Assembly (NCBI GenBank): GCA_021738535.1
Contig: JAIPBU010000016.1
Location: forward strand, 1-64,000
Reading direction: 5' to 3'
DNA length: 64,000 nt
DNA from: Bacteroidales bacterium
Lineage (GTDB): Bacteria > Bacteroidota > Bacteroidia > Bacteroidales > VadinHA17
Shown: one piece after another, positions 27,401 through 35,104 of the stretch
Layout of the letters: each line of letters begins with the position of its first letter
Position numbering within the stretch: position 1 is the first letter of the stretch
Translations under genes and position numbers: made by a program
The notes under the pieces: generated by a model
The model's input: only the letters and a program-made list of their open reading frames with translations
Told to the model about the DNA's origin: nothing
Database searches by the model: none

Positions 27401-27829
27401 CAAATTTTGCAGCAGCACGTAGAAGCAGAAAAACCCGATACCGTCAGTACCAAAAAAACCAACGCAATCAACAAAGCAATTCTTATTATTGAAGACAACC
27501 CGGACAATATGCTTACGGTAAAAGCAATCCTGCAGGACAAATATCACCTTCTTGAAGCTGTAGATGGTGAACAGGGCCTACAGATCGCACTGGAAGAACA
27601 GCCAGGCCTCATACTTATGGATATAGCCCTGCCCGGCATGGATGGCTTTGAACTTATTAAAGAATTAAAAAGTAACGCAACAACAGCATCCATCCCCGTA
27701 ATAGCCGTAACGGCAATGGTTATGAAAGGGGACAGGGAGAAAATACTTAAAGCCGGTTGCGATGAATACCTGTCAAAGCCGGTTAATACGGATAGATTGC
27801 TTAGCGCAATAAGTTCTTTTCTTAAATAA
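24491..27829 (+). CDS. Hybrid sensor histidine kinase (dCache-HAMP-GAF-HisKA-HATPase-REC-REC)
   Basis: 1112 residues in order: membrane helix (about 12-34), extracytoplasmic dCache-like sensor (35-295), second helix (about 300-322), HAMP (325-378), GAF-like domain (390-535), a Gln/Glu-rich coiled coil (540-600), HisKA with NMSHELRTPLNSILALTG, HATPase with DTGIGIPEESLKYIFDEF and GTGLGLAIVKKL, then two receivers. REC1 has ILMDLMMPEVDG and REC2 has ILMDIALPGMDG, each with a phospho-aspartate. The GTG at 24491 overlaps the cheR stop; the ATG at 24500 is an equally good start. Confidence 0.93.
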   Translation: MTGMKKISLRNRLIFWLMFIGIIPLLIVLILVFVHNAETIRQEETEGLKTIRNLKLNRLHDWIHDREGDISVIAGDFEIRSLEYVFSGGMGTKTDSNILYTAQRLLKRYKESYDDYSEIFILHSDNGKVMLSSDQDNIGKIKAQRPYFREALRKEQVFFQDVHRSPATGEIQMIISAPVYCMTHNEHLIGVVVCRIDLYANLYPLLLDRSGLGDTGESLIVDSLGYALNKLRHYDNAPLNLRIEATPAQMAIEGKTGIIEEEDYRGVPVMAAYTWLPDMNWGFVVKQDRRELFKPVKSILTYLIIVILITGILVFLLAILVGRSVINPLISLRNTAEQMAGGDLSVRNREEKYTETASLSDSFNSMASGLQSRSEIQEKINLISSSLIGREDMALFAERLTATLLDTSGSQFISFYYFDDGQETGKCLASQGLNRSAREMHLPGAPEGEINLALSTGEIQHITLPDDKSRFRFVTTAGELIPSEILAIPVTVAGKVSAVISAGTVNKFSPGSIDAVKQSIKIINNAWTVQLINERTRQLASDLKKANEILESQKEELHTQAEELHSQSEELQKQSDELRSQNMSLQQKTVEVREANRLKSEFLANMSHELRTPLNSILALTGVLTDQAKDKLDSDEYKYLEVVQRNGANLLKLINEILDLSKIESGKVDLLPRKIALKPMISSVCESVAPLAKEKGIKIIRKTEEKLPGIVTDESRLQQVLTNIINNAVKFTEKGEVTVSALQKSEQIIIRVEDTGIGIPEESLKYIFDEFRQLDGSTARKFGGTGLGLAIVKKLVDMLGGKISVQSKPGEGTVFTLIFPLNWKKEKPDPKIKPDVSDKKAESPAPSQTSLENRTILIVEDNEAAIIQMKSVLENEGVKVDIARNGGEAIEFLQNSKPDGILMDLMMPEVDGFRTIQHIKESDKTEKIPILVMTAKDLTKEDMEFFDKYNVHQLIQKGNIDIEGFKEKVQQILQQHVEAEKPDTVSTKKTNAINKAILIIEDNPDNMLTVKAILQDKYHLLEAVDGEQGLQIALEEQPGLILMDIALPGMDGFELIKELKSNATTASIPVIAVTAMVMKGDREKILKAGCDEYLSKPVNTDRLLSAISSFLK

Positions 27830-27837
27830 AATGCCAT

Positions 27838-29499
27838 ATGACAAAGAAAAAAATTCTTGCCATAGACGACCAGGAAGATAACCTTATCTCCCTGGAAGCA
27901 ATATTTAAACATTATTTACCTGGCTGCGAGCTTATAACAGCGCTATCAGGTGAAAATGGCATAAGACTGGCCGGACAGGAGATGCCTGATGCAATAATAC
28001 TGGATATCATTATGCCTGAAATGGACGGATACCAGGTATGCAACCTGCTAAAGGAAAATGAGAAAACAAGGATAATACCCATCATGATGCTTACGGCTAT
28101 TAAAACTGATACCGAAAGCATGGTAAGGGGGCTGGAATCGGGGGCTGATGCATTTCTTTCAAAGCCCTTTGACCCTGTTGAACTGACTGCCCAGATCAAG
28201 GTATTGCTGAGGATAAAAGATAATGAAGACAGACTGCGAGATAAGCATAAAATGCTGGAAGATATCGTTAGCGAAAGAACCAGGGAGCTGGTTAGTTCTA
28301 ATCGTGAGCTTACCAGAGAAATTGAGAGACGGAAAAAAACAGAGAAAGAACTTCGTGAGGCCGTGGAAAGAGCAAAGGAAGCCGACAAGATTAAAACCAA
28401 TTTCCTTGCTTCCATCTCACATGAATTCAGGACTCCCCTTAATGCTATCATTGGTTTTTCTGACATTATGGACAGTGATACAAGTACTGAAGAAATTGAA
28501 CAATATGCCGGAATGATTAACCACAGCGGGCAGATATTGCTTTCAATGGTTGAAGACCTCTTTGATATTACGCTGCTCGACAGCGGGGTAATGAAAATAA
28601 AAAATGAAGCATTTACCCTGCGGAACCTGTGTGAATCAATCAATAAAACAGTTCATGAGCTGCAGGTAAAACTAAACAGGGAAGAATTAGACTTTGTCTG
28701 TAATATACCGGAGATAATAATTGACAAGAAAGTAAGTTCAGACAGGGCCAAAATTGAAAAAATACTCAGCAACCTTATCTCCAATGCACTGAAATTCACT
28801 GAAAAAGGCAAAGTCGAATTCGGCCTCTCAGAACCGGTTAATAATAAACCTGATTCCCTGGATTTTTATATAAAAGACACCGGGATCGGGATAGACAAAC
28901 AAGACCAGGAAAAAATCTTTCAAAAATTCACCCAGGTTGATAATTCATTCGCGAAAAAATATGGTGGGCTGGGTATAGGCCTGACAGTTACCGATAAAAT
29001 GGTTAAACTCTTCGGTGGACAAATAAATGTCACATCAGATCCGGGCAGAGGGTCATTATTCAAGTTAACTATTCCGCTGCCGGAAAAAGCAGGTGAATCA
29101 GAAGACATGCAGGCAGAAGAAAGATTTAAGATCCTGTCTGCCAGGAATATACTGGTTGTGGAAGATGATGACAGTTCCTTTCAGCTTCTTAATATCTGGC
29201 TTCAAAAAGCAGGGTTCAGGACAGCCAGGGCATTAAACGGAAAGGAAGCCGTAGATCTTTGTAACAAGAATAATGATATTGACCTTGTTTTAATGGATAT
29301 AAATATGCCGGTTATGAACGGTTATGATTCAACCCGCATTATAACAAAACAAAGGCCCGAAATTCCGGTAATCGCACAGACAGCCTACGCCGTATCAGGC
29401 AGCCTGGAGAAAGCCCGCGAAGCAGGATGCAGGGAAGTCCTGTCAAAACCCCTGAAGAAAACGGAACTCCTTAAAACAATAACTGCATATTGTTCATAA
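27838..29499 (+). CDS. Hybrid histidine kinase (REC-HisKA-HATPase-REC), cytoplasmic
   Basis: 553 residues, no membrane segment. The N-terminal receiver (1-122) has IILDIIMPEMDG. A coiled coil (125-185) leads to HisKA (SISHEFRTPLNAIIGFSD), HATPase (DTGIGIDKQDQEKIFQKF, then GIGLTVTDKMVKLFGG) and a C-terminal receiver with LVLMDINMPVMNG. It starts 8 bp after the preceding hybrid kinase stop, so cheR and both kinases form one operon. The N-terminal receiver suggests it takes phosphate from the upstream kinase and acts as a relay. No output domain is encoded nearby. Confidence 0.93.
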   Translation: MTKKKILAIDDQEDNLISLEAIFKHYLPGCELITALSGENGIRLAGQEMPDAIILDIIMPEMDGYQVCNLLKENEKTRIIPIMMLTAIKTDTESMVRGLESGADAFLSKPFDPVELTAQIKVLLRIKDNEDRLRDKHKMLEDIVSERTRELVSSNRELTREIERRKKTEKELREAVERAKEADKIKTNFLASISHEFRTPLNAIIGFSDIMDSDTSTEEIEQYAGMINHSGQILLSMVEDLFDITLLDSGVMKIKNEAFTLRNLCESINKTVHELQVKLNREELDFVCNIPEIIIDKKVSSDRAKIEKILSNLISNALKFTEKGKVEFGLSEPVNNKPDSLDFYIKDTGIGIDKQDQEKIFQKFTQVDNSFAKKYGGLGIGLTVTDKMVKLFGGQINVTSDPGRGSLFKLTIPLPEKAGESEDMQAEERFKILSARNILVVEDDDSSFQLLNIWLQKAGFRTARALNGKEAVDLCNKNNDIDLVLMDINMPVMNGYDSTRIITKQRPEIPVIAQTAYAVSGSLEKAREAGCREVLSKPLKKTELLKTITAYCS

Positions 29500-29510
29500 A
29501 AATGTTTTGC

Positions 29511-30215
29511 TTACATGATTACAGGCTGTAATTGCTCCTTGGCTTCTCTCCAGGCCGGTAAATATTTGTTCATGTAAGAATAAAACCTCTCATTGTGCTT
29601 TCTCTCAAGCAAGTGAACCATCTCATGCACAATAATATATTCCAGTATAAGATCATCATATTTTGCCAGCTCAAGGTTGAGCCATATTCTCTTCCTGGCA
29701 ATATTGCATGTGCCCCACCTGGTTTTCATCCTCTTTATCCTGGTCTCTGACACCCGTAAACCCATCCGCTTTTCCCACTTTGCTACAAGCAGGGGAACCT
29801 TTTCTTTCAGTCTTTCCCTGTACCACCATTCCAGTAATGCCTTTGTCTTTTCTGCAGTGCAGGCTGACCGGCAGCAAATAATAATTTCATCTTCCGTTAC
29901 ACTGACATCAGAGACAGATTTCCCGTTAACGACACGTAAAGTATACTTCTTTCCCCTGTAGTAATGAGATTCCCCGTCATTATAGGTTTTTAAGCTCCTT
30001 TCACCGATTTTTGACAGTTTTGTATGCTGCCGCTCTATCCAGGCCTTTTTCGAGTTTATAAAGCTCTTAACAGCCTTTGCAGGCATTTTTAAAGGGGCAG
30101 ATACAACCACCCTTCCGTCAGGGGGATATATCCTGATGTAGATATTTTTTATTGGTTTCCGGATAATTTCCATGGGAATGTTATCCCTGTCTTTTGCCTG
30201 TAACTTGTATATCAA
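29511..30215 (-). CDS. YgjP-like zinc metallopeptidase (M48-related, DUF45)
   Basis: 234 residues. The zinc motif HEMVH occurs in YIIVHEMVHLLERKHNERF, with a glutamate/histidine ligand shortly after. KTRWGTCNIARKRIWLNLELA is the YgjP/DUF45 block. No signal peptide. The substrate is not known. An internal ATG at 30173 (MEIIRKPIKNIY) aligns with the usual family start and may be the real one. It is convergent with the hybrid kinase and divergent from the creD module. Confidence 0.85.
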   Translation of the reverse strand: MIYKLQAKDRDNIPMEIIRKPIKNIYIRIYPPDGRVVVSAPLKMPAKAVKSFINSKKAWIERQHTKLSKIGERSLKTYNDGESHYYRGKKYTLRVVNGKSVSDVSVTEDEIIICCRSACTAEKTKALLEWWYRERLKEKVPLLVAKWEKRMGLRVSETRIKRMKTRWGTCNIARKRIWLNLELAKYDDLILEYIIVHEMVHLLERKHNERFYSYMNKYLPAWREAKEQLQPVIM

Positions 30216-30289
30216 TTTTACCCCTCGTTATTCTTCTGCGCCAAATATACTTTTTTCCATGGCTGCAAACAGAATACAATTCATATTTT

Positions 30290-30320
30290 CTTGTTTATAT
30301 AAATCTTTTATTTAACTTTG
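30290..30320 (+). promoter_or_regulatory. Promoter of the membrane protein-wHTH operon
   Basis: CTTG at 30290-30293, a 19-bp spacer, then TAACTTTG at 30313-30320, an exact -7 match. The -7 box overlaps the left end of the operator shared with creD. Confidence 0.6.
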
Positions 30321-30340
30321 CATTTCAAAGTACTTTTAAA
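30315..30340 (+). promoter_or_regulatory. Operator copy 1 (shared with creD)
   Basis: Contains CTTTGCATTTCAAAGTAC, made of the inverted repeat CTTTG-N5-CAAAG fused to the perfect palindrome AAAGTACTTT. It matches copy 2 (31260-31285) in 24 of 26 positions. It directly abuts the ATG at 30341 and overlaps the -7 box. Confidence 0.75.
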
Positions 30341-30928
30341 ATGAGCACCAATTCACATACAGAAGACCTGAAAACAATCAGGAAAATAATGGAAGAATCT
30401 TCCAGGTTTTTATCTCTTAGCGGATTATCTGGAATTTTTCCAGGTATTTTTGCGCTTATTGGTTTCTTTACTGCACTCTGGCTCTGCGGGAAAAATGATA
30501 TGAATATTAATACTGACCTTGCCATATTTATAGATGCAGTAGCGGTACTTTCTTTAGCCCTGATTACTGCTATCTTTTTTTCATACCGGAAAGCTAAACG
30601 CAAAGGTTTTAAAATCTGGACAACAGTCACGAAGAGCATGCTCGTTAGTCTTGCCGTACCTCTTCTGTCTGCAGCTATTCTGATACTGGTTTTTTACATG
30701 GATAATAATTTTCAGTATATCGTTCCTTCAATGCTTATTTTTTACGGTATTGCCCTGGTAAGCGCAGGTAAATTCATGTTTGGTGAAATAATATACCTTG
30801 GTATACTTGAAATAATTACAGGATTCGTAGCACTTTTTTTACCGGAGTATGGATTATATTTCTGGGGTTTTGGATTTGGAATACTTCATATTGTGTATGG
30901 TACCATTATGTACAGGAAATACATGTAA
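30341..30928 (+). CDS. Membrane protein of the creD module
   Basis: 195 residues from the ATG at 30341. The ORF track extends 49 codons upstream across the promoter and operator, which is not credible. A short cytoplasmic N-terminus (TEDLKTIRKIMEESSRF) is followed by five to six hydrophobic segments. No catalytic motif is visible. It is 19 bp upstream of a winged-helix regulator and shares its operator with creD, so it probably belongs to an envelope-stress response. I do not recognise a named family. Confidence 0.8.
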   Translation: MSTNSHTEDLKTIRKIMEESSRFLSLSGLSGIFPGIFALIGFFTALWLCGKNDMNINTDLAIFIDAVAVLSLALITAIFFSYRKAKRKGFKIWTTVTKSMLVSLAVPLLSAAILILVFYMDNNFQYIVPSMLIFYGIALVSAGKFMFGEIIYLGILEIITGFVALFLPEYGLYFWGFGFGILHIVYGTIMYRKYM

Positions 30929-30947
30929 ATTGTGTAAGTGATAGGGA

Positions 30948-31244
30948 ATGAAAGAAATTATCAATAATCTCAGTAAACTTCTTGAAAATCGTCTAAGACT
31001 TGGAATTATGTCGGCTCTGATGGTAAATGAAAGTCTTGATTTTAATAAGCTCAAAGCCCTGCTTGATGCCACTGACGGGAACCTGGCTACTCACCTGAAA
31101 ACTCTTGAAAAGCATAAGCTTATTAAAGTAAATAAGAAATTCGTGGGGCGTAAACCCAATACAAACTATTCAATAACAAATGAGGGCAGTAAGGTGTTTA
31201 AACAACACCTGGATGCCCTCGAACAGTTAATAAAAAACAAATAA
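30948..31244 (+). CDS. Winged-helix transcriptional regulator
   Basis: 98 residues with a MarR/ArsR-like winged helix: ILENRLRLGIMSALMVNE (helix 1), LDFNKLKALLDATDGNLATH (recognition region) and KKFVGRKPNTNYSITNEG (wing). This is the short regulator type found beside creD in Bacteroidota. It is the obvious candidate to bind the 26-bp sites before its own operon and before creD, acting as an autorepressor. That link is inferred from position. Confidence 0.88.
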   Translation: MKEIINNLSKLLENRLRLGIMSALMVNESLDFNKLKALLDATDGNLATHLKTLEKHKLIKVNKKFVGRKPNTNYSITNEGSKVFKQHLDALEQLIKNK

Positions 31245-31259
31245 TTTTTTTATTCATAC

Positions 31260-31285
31260 ACTTTGTATTTCAAAGTACTTTAAAA
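31260..31285 (+). promoter_or_regulatory. Operator copy 2 (upstream of creD)
   Basis: Contains CTTTGTATTTCAAAGTAC, differing from copy 1 at only two of 26 positions. It lies 10 bp before the creD ATG. A -7-like TACACTTTG overlaps its left edge, as TAACTTTG does in copy 1, but with one extra base. Confidence 0.75.
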
Positions 31286-31294
31286 CTATAAAAG

Positions 31295-32608
31295 ATGAAA
31301 GACACTGATCAAAATGAAATCCGCTGGTACGAGACCATGACCTTTAAAATGGCACTGCTTGGCATTATGGCAATCATGTTCCTTGTTCCTCTTCAACTGA
31401 TCCAATCAATGATTGCAGAAAGAGCTGAAAACTCAAGGCTGGTACAACAGCAAATATCAGAAGAATGGGGCAAGAAACAAATAATTACAGGGCCTGTTCT
31501 TAACATACCTGTTAGCCGTGTTAATCGTCTGAGCGATGACAAGGAGGAACGTGAAACACTCCTCTGGCACATAATGCCCGGCGAACTCAATGTTTCTGGA
31601 CTTGTAGAGCCCCGGGTCAGGTATAAGGGAATATATGAAACTGTAATATATGAAGCTGACATGACATTCCGTGGTTTTTTCAGAATACCGGAACTTACAG
31701 GAGATAAATCTGACTATGAAATAATGTGGAGTGAAGCGTATTATACCCTGGGAATATCAGATAACCGGGGAATCAAAGACAGCATTTCACTCCTTGCGGG
31801 CAATGCGCATATATCAGCAGAACCGGGCGCAAGGGATAAGGATGTATTCACTTCAGGTGTTACATTTCCTGCCTTCATTAACAAGGACAGTGGAAGAATT
31901 CCATTCTCCCTGGATCTGGGTTTAAAAGGTTCATCCGGAATATTTTTTTCCCCGGTGGGAAAGAAAACCACAGTTGATCTTAGTTCATCCTGGACAGCTC
32001 CCTCTTTTACCGGCAATTTCCTTCCGGACGAAAGGACTGTTGATGACGATGGTTTTGAAGCAAAATGGAATATAACACATTTGAACAGGAATTTTCCCCT
32101 GACCTGGTTTGGAAAGATACATGATCCTGAACAGGAATCTTTTGGGTTTGATATGATACTTGAGGTGGATCATTACAGGAAGGCAGAGCGCAGCGCCAAA
32201 TACGGGCTCCTGTTTATTGCCTTTACCTTCCTTGTACTGCTCTTCCTTGAATTGTCAGCTAACAGGAAAATTCATTTGTTCCATTATTTTTTAGTCTCGC
32301 TGTCCCTGGTATTGTTTTTTTCATTATTAACCTCCCTGAGTGAGCATATAGGATTCAGTCCGGCCTATATTGTATCATCAGTGGCAACTATCGGTCTTTT
32401 ATCCGCCTTCAGCCGGTCATTATTTAAAAAAAGAAAATTTGTCCTTATAATCAGCGGTATGCTTACACTGTTATATGCTTTTATATATATTCTCCTTGCA
32501 CTAAATGAGTTTGCTTACCTCGCCGGAAATATAGGCTTGTTTGTTGGTCTGGCTGTACTGATGTGGATGTCGTCCAGGATGAACCTCTTCGGTAGGAGCA
32601 GTATTTAA
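31295..32608 (+). CDS. creD: Cell envelope integrity inner-membrane protein CreD
   Basis: 437 residues. An N-terminal membrane helix (about 15-35) carries the CreD opening FLVPLQLIQSMIAERAENS. A large periplasmic beta-rich region (about 40-295) includes KKQIITGPVLNIPV. About five to six C-terminal helices complete the protein. CreD is part of the CreBC-type envelope or beta-lactam response in enterobacteria; Bacteroidota use a winged-helix regulator instead, as here. It ends at a strong hairpin. Confidence 0.93.
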   Translation: MKDTDQNEIRWYETMTFKMALLGIMAIMFLVPLQLIQSMIAERAENSRLVQQQISEEWGKKQIITGPVLNIPVSRVNRLSDDKEERETLLWHIMPGELNVSGLVEPRVRYKGIYETVIYEADMTFRGFFRIPELTGDKSDYEIMWSEAYYTLGISDNRGIKDSISLLAGNAHISAEPGARDKDVFTSGVTFPAFINKDSGRIPFSLDLGLKGSSGIFFSPVGKKTTVDLSSSWTAPSFTGNFLPDERTVDDDGFEAKWNITHLNRNFPLTWFGKIHDPEQESFGFDMILEVDHYRKAERSAKYGLLFIAFTFLVLLFLELSANRKIHLFHYFLVSLSLVLFFSLLTSLSEHIGFSPAYIVSSVATIGLLSAFSRSLFKKRKFVLIISGMLTLLYAFIYILLALNEFAYLAGNIGLFVGLAVLMWMSSRMNLFGRSSI

Positions 32609-32615
32609 ACCATGA

Positions 32616-32641
32616 AAGGGGCGCAAAATTTTGCGCCTCTT
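32616..32641 (+). terminator. Strong palindromic terminator after creD
   Basis: The perfect core GGCGCAAAATTTTGCGCC is extended by AAGG/CTCTT pairs, eight bp after the creD stop. There is only a short T-run, but the symmetry would work in both directions. It separates creD from lspA. Confidence 0.7.
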
Positions 32642-32718
32642 ACAATAATTGTCTCCTTCGCTTCGCTGAGGATGATAATTAAATCTTTTTTACTATTTTG
32701 CGGCCTCAAACTTTTATT

Positions 32719-33327
32719 ATGTCAATAAAGACTAAATCCTTACTGCTCATACTGTTAATACTGGTTGTTGATCAGGTTTTCAAGATATGGATCAAGACAA
32801 CAATGGTCATTGGGGAAGAAAAACATATCCTGGGCGACTGGTTTATACTTCATTTCATTGAAAATAACGGTATGGCTTTCGGAATGGAGATGGGTGGGAA
32901 AGCAGGTAAACTGATATTAAGCCTCTTCCGCATACTTGCATCAATTGGAATTGGATGGTATGTTTTTCACCTGATTAAAAATAATGCACACCCTGGTTTT
33001 ATACTGGCTGTTAGTGCAATATTTGCAGGAGCAGTGGGTAACATAATAGACAGTGCTTTTTACGGTATGATATTCAGCGAAAGTTTTTATGAGCCTGCCG
33101 TTGCCTTTCCTCCTGAGGGTGGTTATTCATCATTCCTGCATGGCCGTGTAGTCGACATGCTCTATTTTCCCGTAGTTGATACAACCTGGCCGGAATGGTC
33201 GCCTATCAGGCCCGGACGCTCTCTTGTTTTCTTCAGACCGGTGTTTAACCTGGCCGATAGCGCAGTAACAATTGGAGTCTTTCTTATTATAATCTTTCAG
33301 AAACGCTTTTTAAAAGATCTTAACTAG
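32719..33327 (+). CDS. lspA: Lipoprotein signal peptidase LspA
   Basis: 202 residues from the ATG at 32719; the ORF track uses a TTG seven codons earlier. Four membrane segments. The catalytic aspartates are in GNIIDSAFYG and FNLADSAVTIG, and VVDQVFKIW and IENNGMAFGM are conserved blocks. The protein is longer than the E. coli enzyme because of an insert (about 120-160), typical of Bacteroidota. It cleaves the signal peptide of diacylglyceryl-prolipoproteins. Its TAG lies in CTAG, which is also the stop of the convergent ArsR gene. Confidence 0.94.
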   Translation: MSIKTKSLLLILLILVVDQVFKIWIKTTMVIGEEKHILGDWFILHFIENNGMAFGMEMGGKAGKLILSLFRILASIGIGWYVFHLIKNNAHPGFILAVSAIFAGAVGNIIDSAFYGMIFSESFYEPAVAFPPEGGYSSFLHGRVVDMLYFPVVDTTWPEWSPIRPGRSLVFFRPVFNLADSAVTIGVFLIIIFQKRFLKDLN

Positions 33328-33644
33328 TTTGCCTTGCACATACTGATACATTCCACGATATTCCTCAAACTTTCGTGTTTGAGTGAATAGTAGGTCTTTT
33401 TACCTTCCCTTCTGGATACCAGTACCCCCTTATCCTTCAATATGCCGAGGTGATGTGAGGTAGTGGATTGTTCTATTCCCAGTCTTTCGTGTATTTGTGT
33501 TACCGACAATGATTCTCCCTCCTCAAGAAACCCAATTATTGCTATCCTCATCGGATGAGCTATTGCCTTCAACATATTTGCCGCCCTGTCCAGTTGCTCC
33601 GGATTTAACCTTATCTTTTCCATATATAGCTCCTTTGTATTCAC
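33324..33644 (-). CDS. ArsR-family winged-helix regulator
   Basis: 106 residues: AIAHPMRIAIIGFLEEGE, the recognition helix region RLGIEQSTTSHHLGILKDKG and the beta-wing REGKKTYYSLKHES. Two cysteines at the C-terminus (VECISMCKAN) might bind metal or thiol ligands, but the usual ArsR CxC in helix 3 is absent, so the signal is unknown. It is a single gene, convergent with lspA with a four-base overlap. The start could also be the internal ATG (MEKIRLNPEQ). Confidence 0.88.
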   Translation of the reverse strand: MNTKELYMEKIRLNPEQLDRAANMLKAIAHPMRIAIIGFLEEGESLSVTQIHERLGIEQSTTSHHLGILKDKGVLVSRREGKKTYYSLKHESLRNIVECISMCKAN

Positions 33645-33813
33645 ATTACAAATATATATAAATATGTTAATATGTTAAAGGTCATTCTAATAATTTATAT
33701 AACCGCCAACAACATAACTCTTGTTTTGTTAGTAGCATGTATTTGATTCTATTTGATAATCATCAGGTAGGGTAAGGCTATATTTTTTATATTTGAATAT
33801 TCAAAATTTATAT

Positions 33814-34782
33814 ATGCTCAGTTCAATTAAAAAACCGGTTGCAAAAGAAATGAAAGAATTTGAGCGCTATTTTAACAATACGCTGCAAACCAAAGTTCCA
33901 CTGCTTAAGATCATTCTTAATTATATCATGAGAAGAAAGGGCAAGCAAATGAGGCCTATGCTTGTTTTTCTGTCGGCCGGATTGAATGGTAAGATTAAAG
34001 AGTCTTCTTATGTGGCCGCCACGTTCATTGAGCTCTTACATACTGCAACCCTTGTACATGACGATGTGGTAGACAATGCCAGGGAACGGAGGGGTGCTTT
34101 ATCCATTAATGCCCTGTGGAATTCGAAAATAGCTGTTCTCACGGGAGACTATTTACTGGCGCAGGGTTTGCTTATCAGCGTTCAGAAAGACGCATTTAAC
34201 ATGCTTGAGATAGTGAGCGAAGCCGTTCAGGCAATGAGTGAAGGAGAGCTCCTCCAGTTGCAAAAAGCAAGAAAACTTAACATTACCGAGGATGTTTACT
34301 TTGATATAATCAGGATGAAAACAGCCTCGCTGCTCGCAGCTTGTACGGCATGTGGAACCGCTTCAGTTACAACTGATCCTGAACAAATCAAGTTAATGAA
34401 GGATCTGGGTGAGAATATTGGCATTGCCTTCCAGATAAGAGATGATATGTTTGATTATCTCAACAATGGAAAAACCGGCAAATCATCAGGTAACGATATT
34501 AAGGAAAAAAAAATAACCCTTCCACTTATACATGCCCTTGATAAAACTTCGGCTGGAAGGAAAAAACAAATACTATCCATTATCAAAAACAAAAAGAAAT
34601 CTCCCAAACAGATCAAAGAGGTAATTGATTTTGTTGTCGAAAACGGGGGCACAGAATATGCAGCTAATATGATGGATAAATACCGTGACAAGGCTTTTGC
34701 CATTCTGGACACTTTCCGGGACAGTGATTACAAAACATCCATGAGGGAGTTTATTACCTATACCACTTCGAGAGCAAAATAA
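33814..34782 (+). CDS. Polyprenyl diphosphate synthase
   Basis: 322 residues from the ATG at 33814; the track begins seven codons earlier at a TTG inside a -7-like TATATTTG. First aspartate-rich motif: LVHDDVVDNARERRG, with the preceding RRKGKQMRPML. Second: IRDDMFDYLNNGKTGK. It elongates isopentenyl units. Two smaller residues before the first Asp motif (ELLHTATLVHDD) suggest a long-chain, quinone-type product, yet a GGPP-synthase role for the carotenoid genes 24 kb away is possible. No crtE lies in the carotenoid locus. Confidence 0.9.
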   Translation: MLSSIKKPVAKEMKEFERYFNNTLQTKVPLLKIILNYIMRRKGKQMRPMLVFLSAGLNGKIKESSYVAATFIELLHTATLVHDDVVDNARERRGALSINALWNSKIAVLTGDYLLAQGLLISVQKDAFNMLEIVSEAVQAMSEGELLQLQKARKLNITEDVYFDIIRMKTASLLAACTACGTASVTTDPEQIKLMKDLGENIGIAFQIRDDMFDYLNNGKTGKSSGNDIKEKKITLPLIHALDKTSAGRKKQILSIIKNKKKSPKQIKEVIDFVVENGGTEYAANMMDKYRDKAFAILDTFRDSDYKTSMREFITYTTSRAK

Positions 34783-35104
34783 AGACGAAAGAGGACCGAG
34801 CGTTAATAACCGAACGAAGAGAGCTCGCGAGCGGCTGGAGATTGTGGCCATCGGGAGCGAGCAATTTGCCCGGTGGGCAAATCTAGCGAGGGGCCAGGTA
34901 GTGGGGAGAAAGACAAAAGATAAAAGGAGTGCCACCAGACTTAGCCTCTCTTTTACCGCCTTATTATCAGGTAAGACAGTACCTAAGCAGAGTCTCCACA
35001 TGAATTTTTAAACCTGCTTAAGGTAAAACTAACCATATTATCATCTAATCCGCTGTTTATAAGCAATTTGTATAGCAAAGGAACATGAATAATAATTCAT
35101 CCAT
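34783..35104. other. Gene-free stretch with a structured GC-rich insert
   Basis: 320 bp with no gene. The first 130 bp is markedly more GC-rich than the surroundings and contains GCTCGCGAGC (palindrome) and a perfect hairpin, ATTTGCCC-GGT-GGGCAAAT (34864-34882). The hairpin is enclosed by a TGGCC/GGCCA stem (34845-34849 with 34892-34896). The rest is AT-rich and ends in ATGAAT-AATA-ATTCAT (35085-35100), possibly the uvrC terminator. Confidence 0.5.

Noticed and set aside
34573-35001. 142-residue minus-strand ORF over the polyprenyl synthase end and the GC-rich insert
   Set aside because: Its larger part is antisense to a well-supported gene and it has no recognisable domain; it exists because the insert lacks stops.
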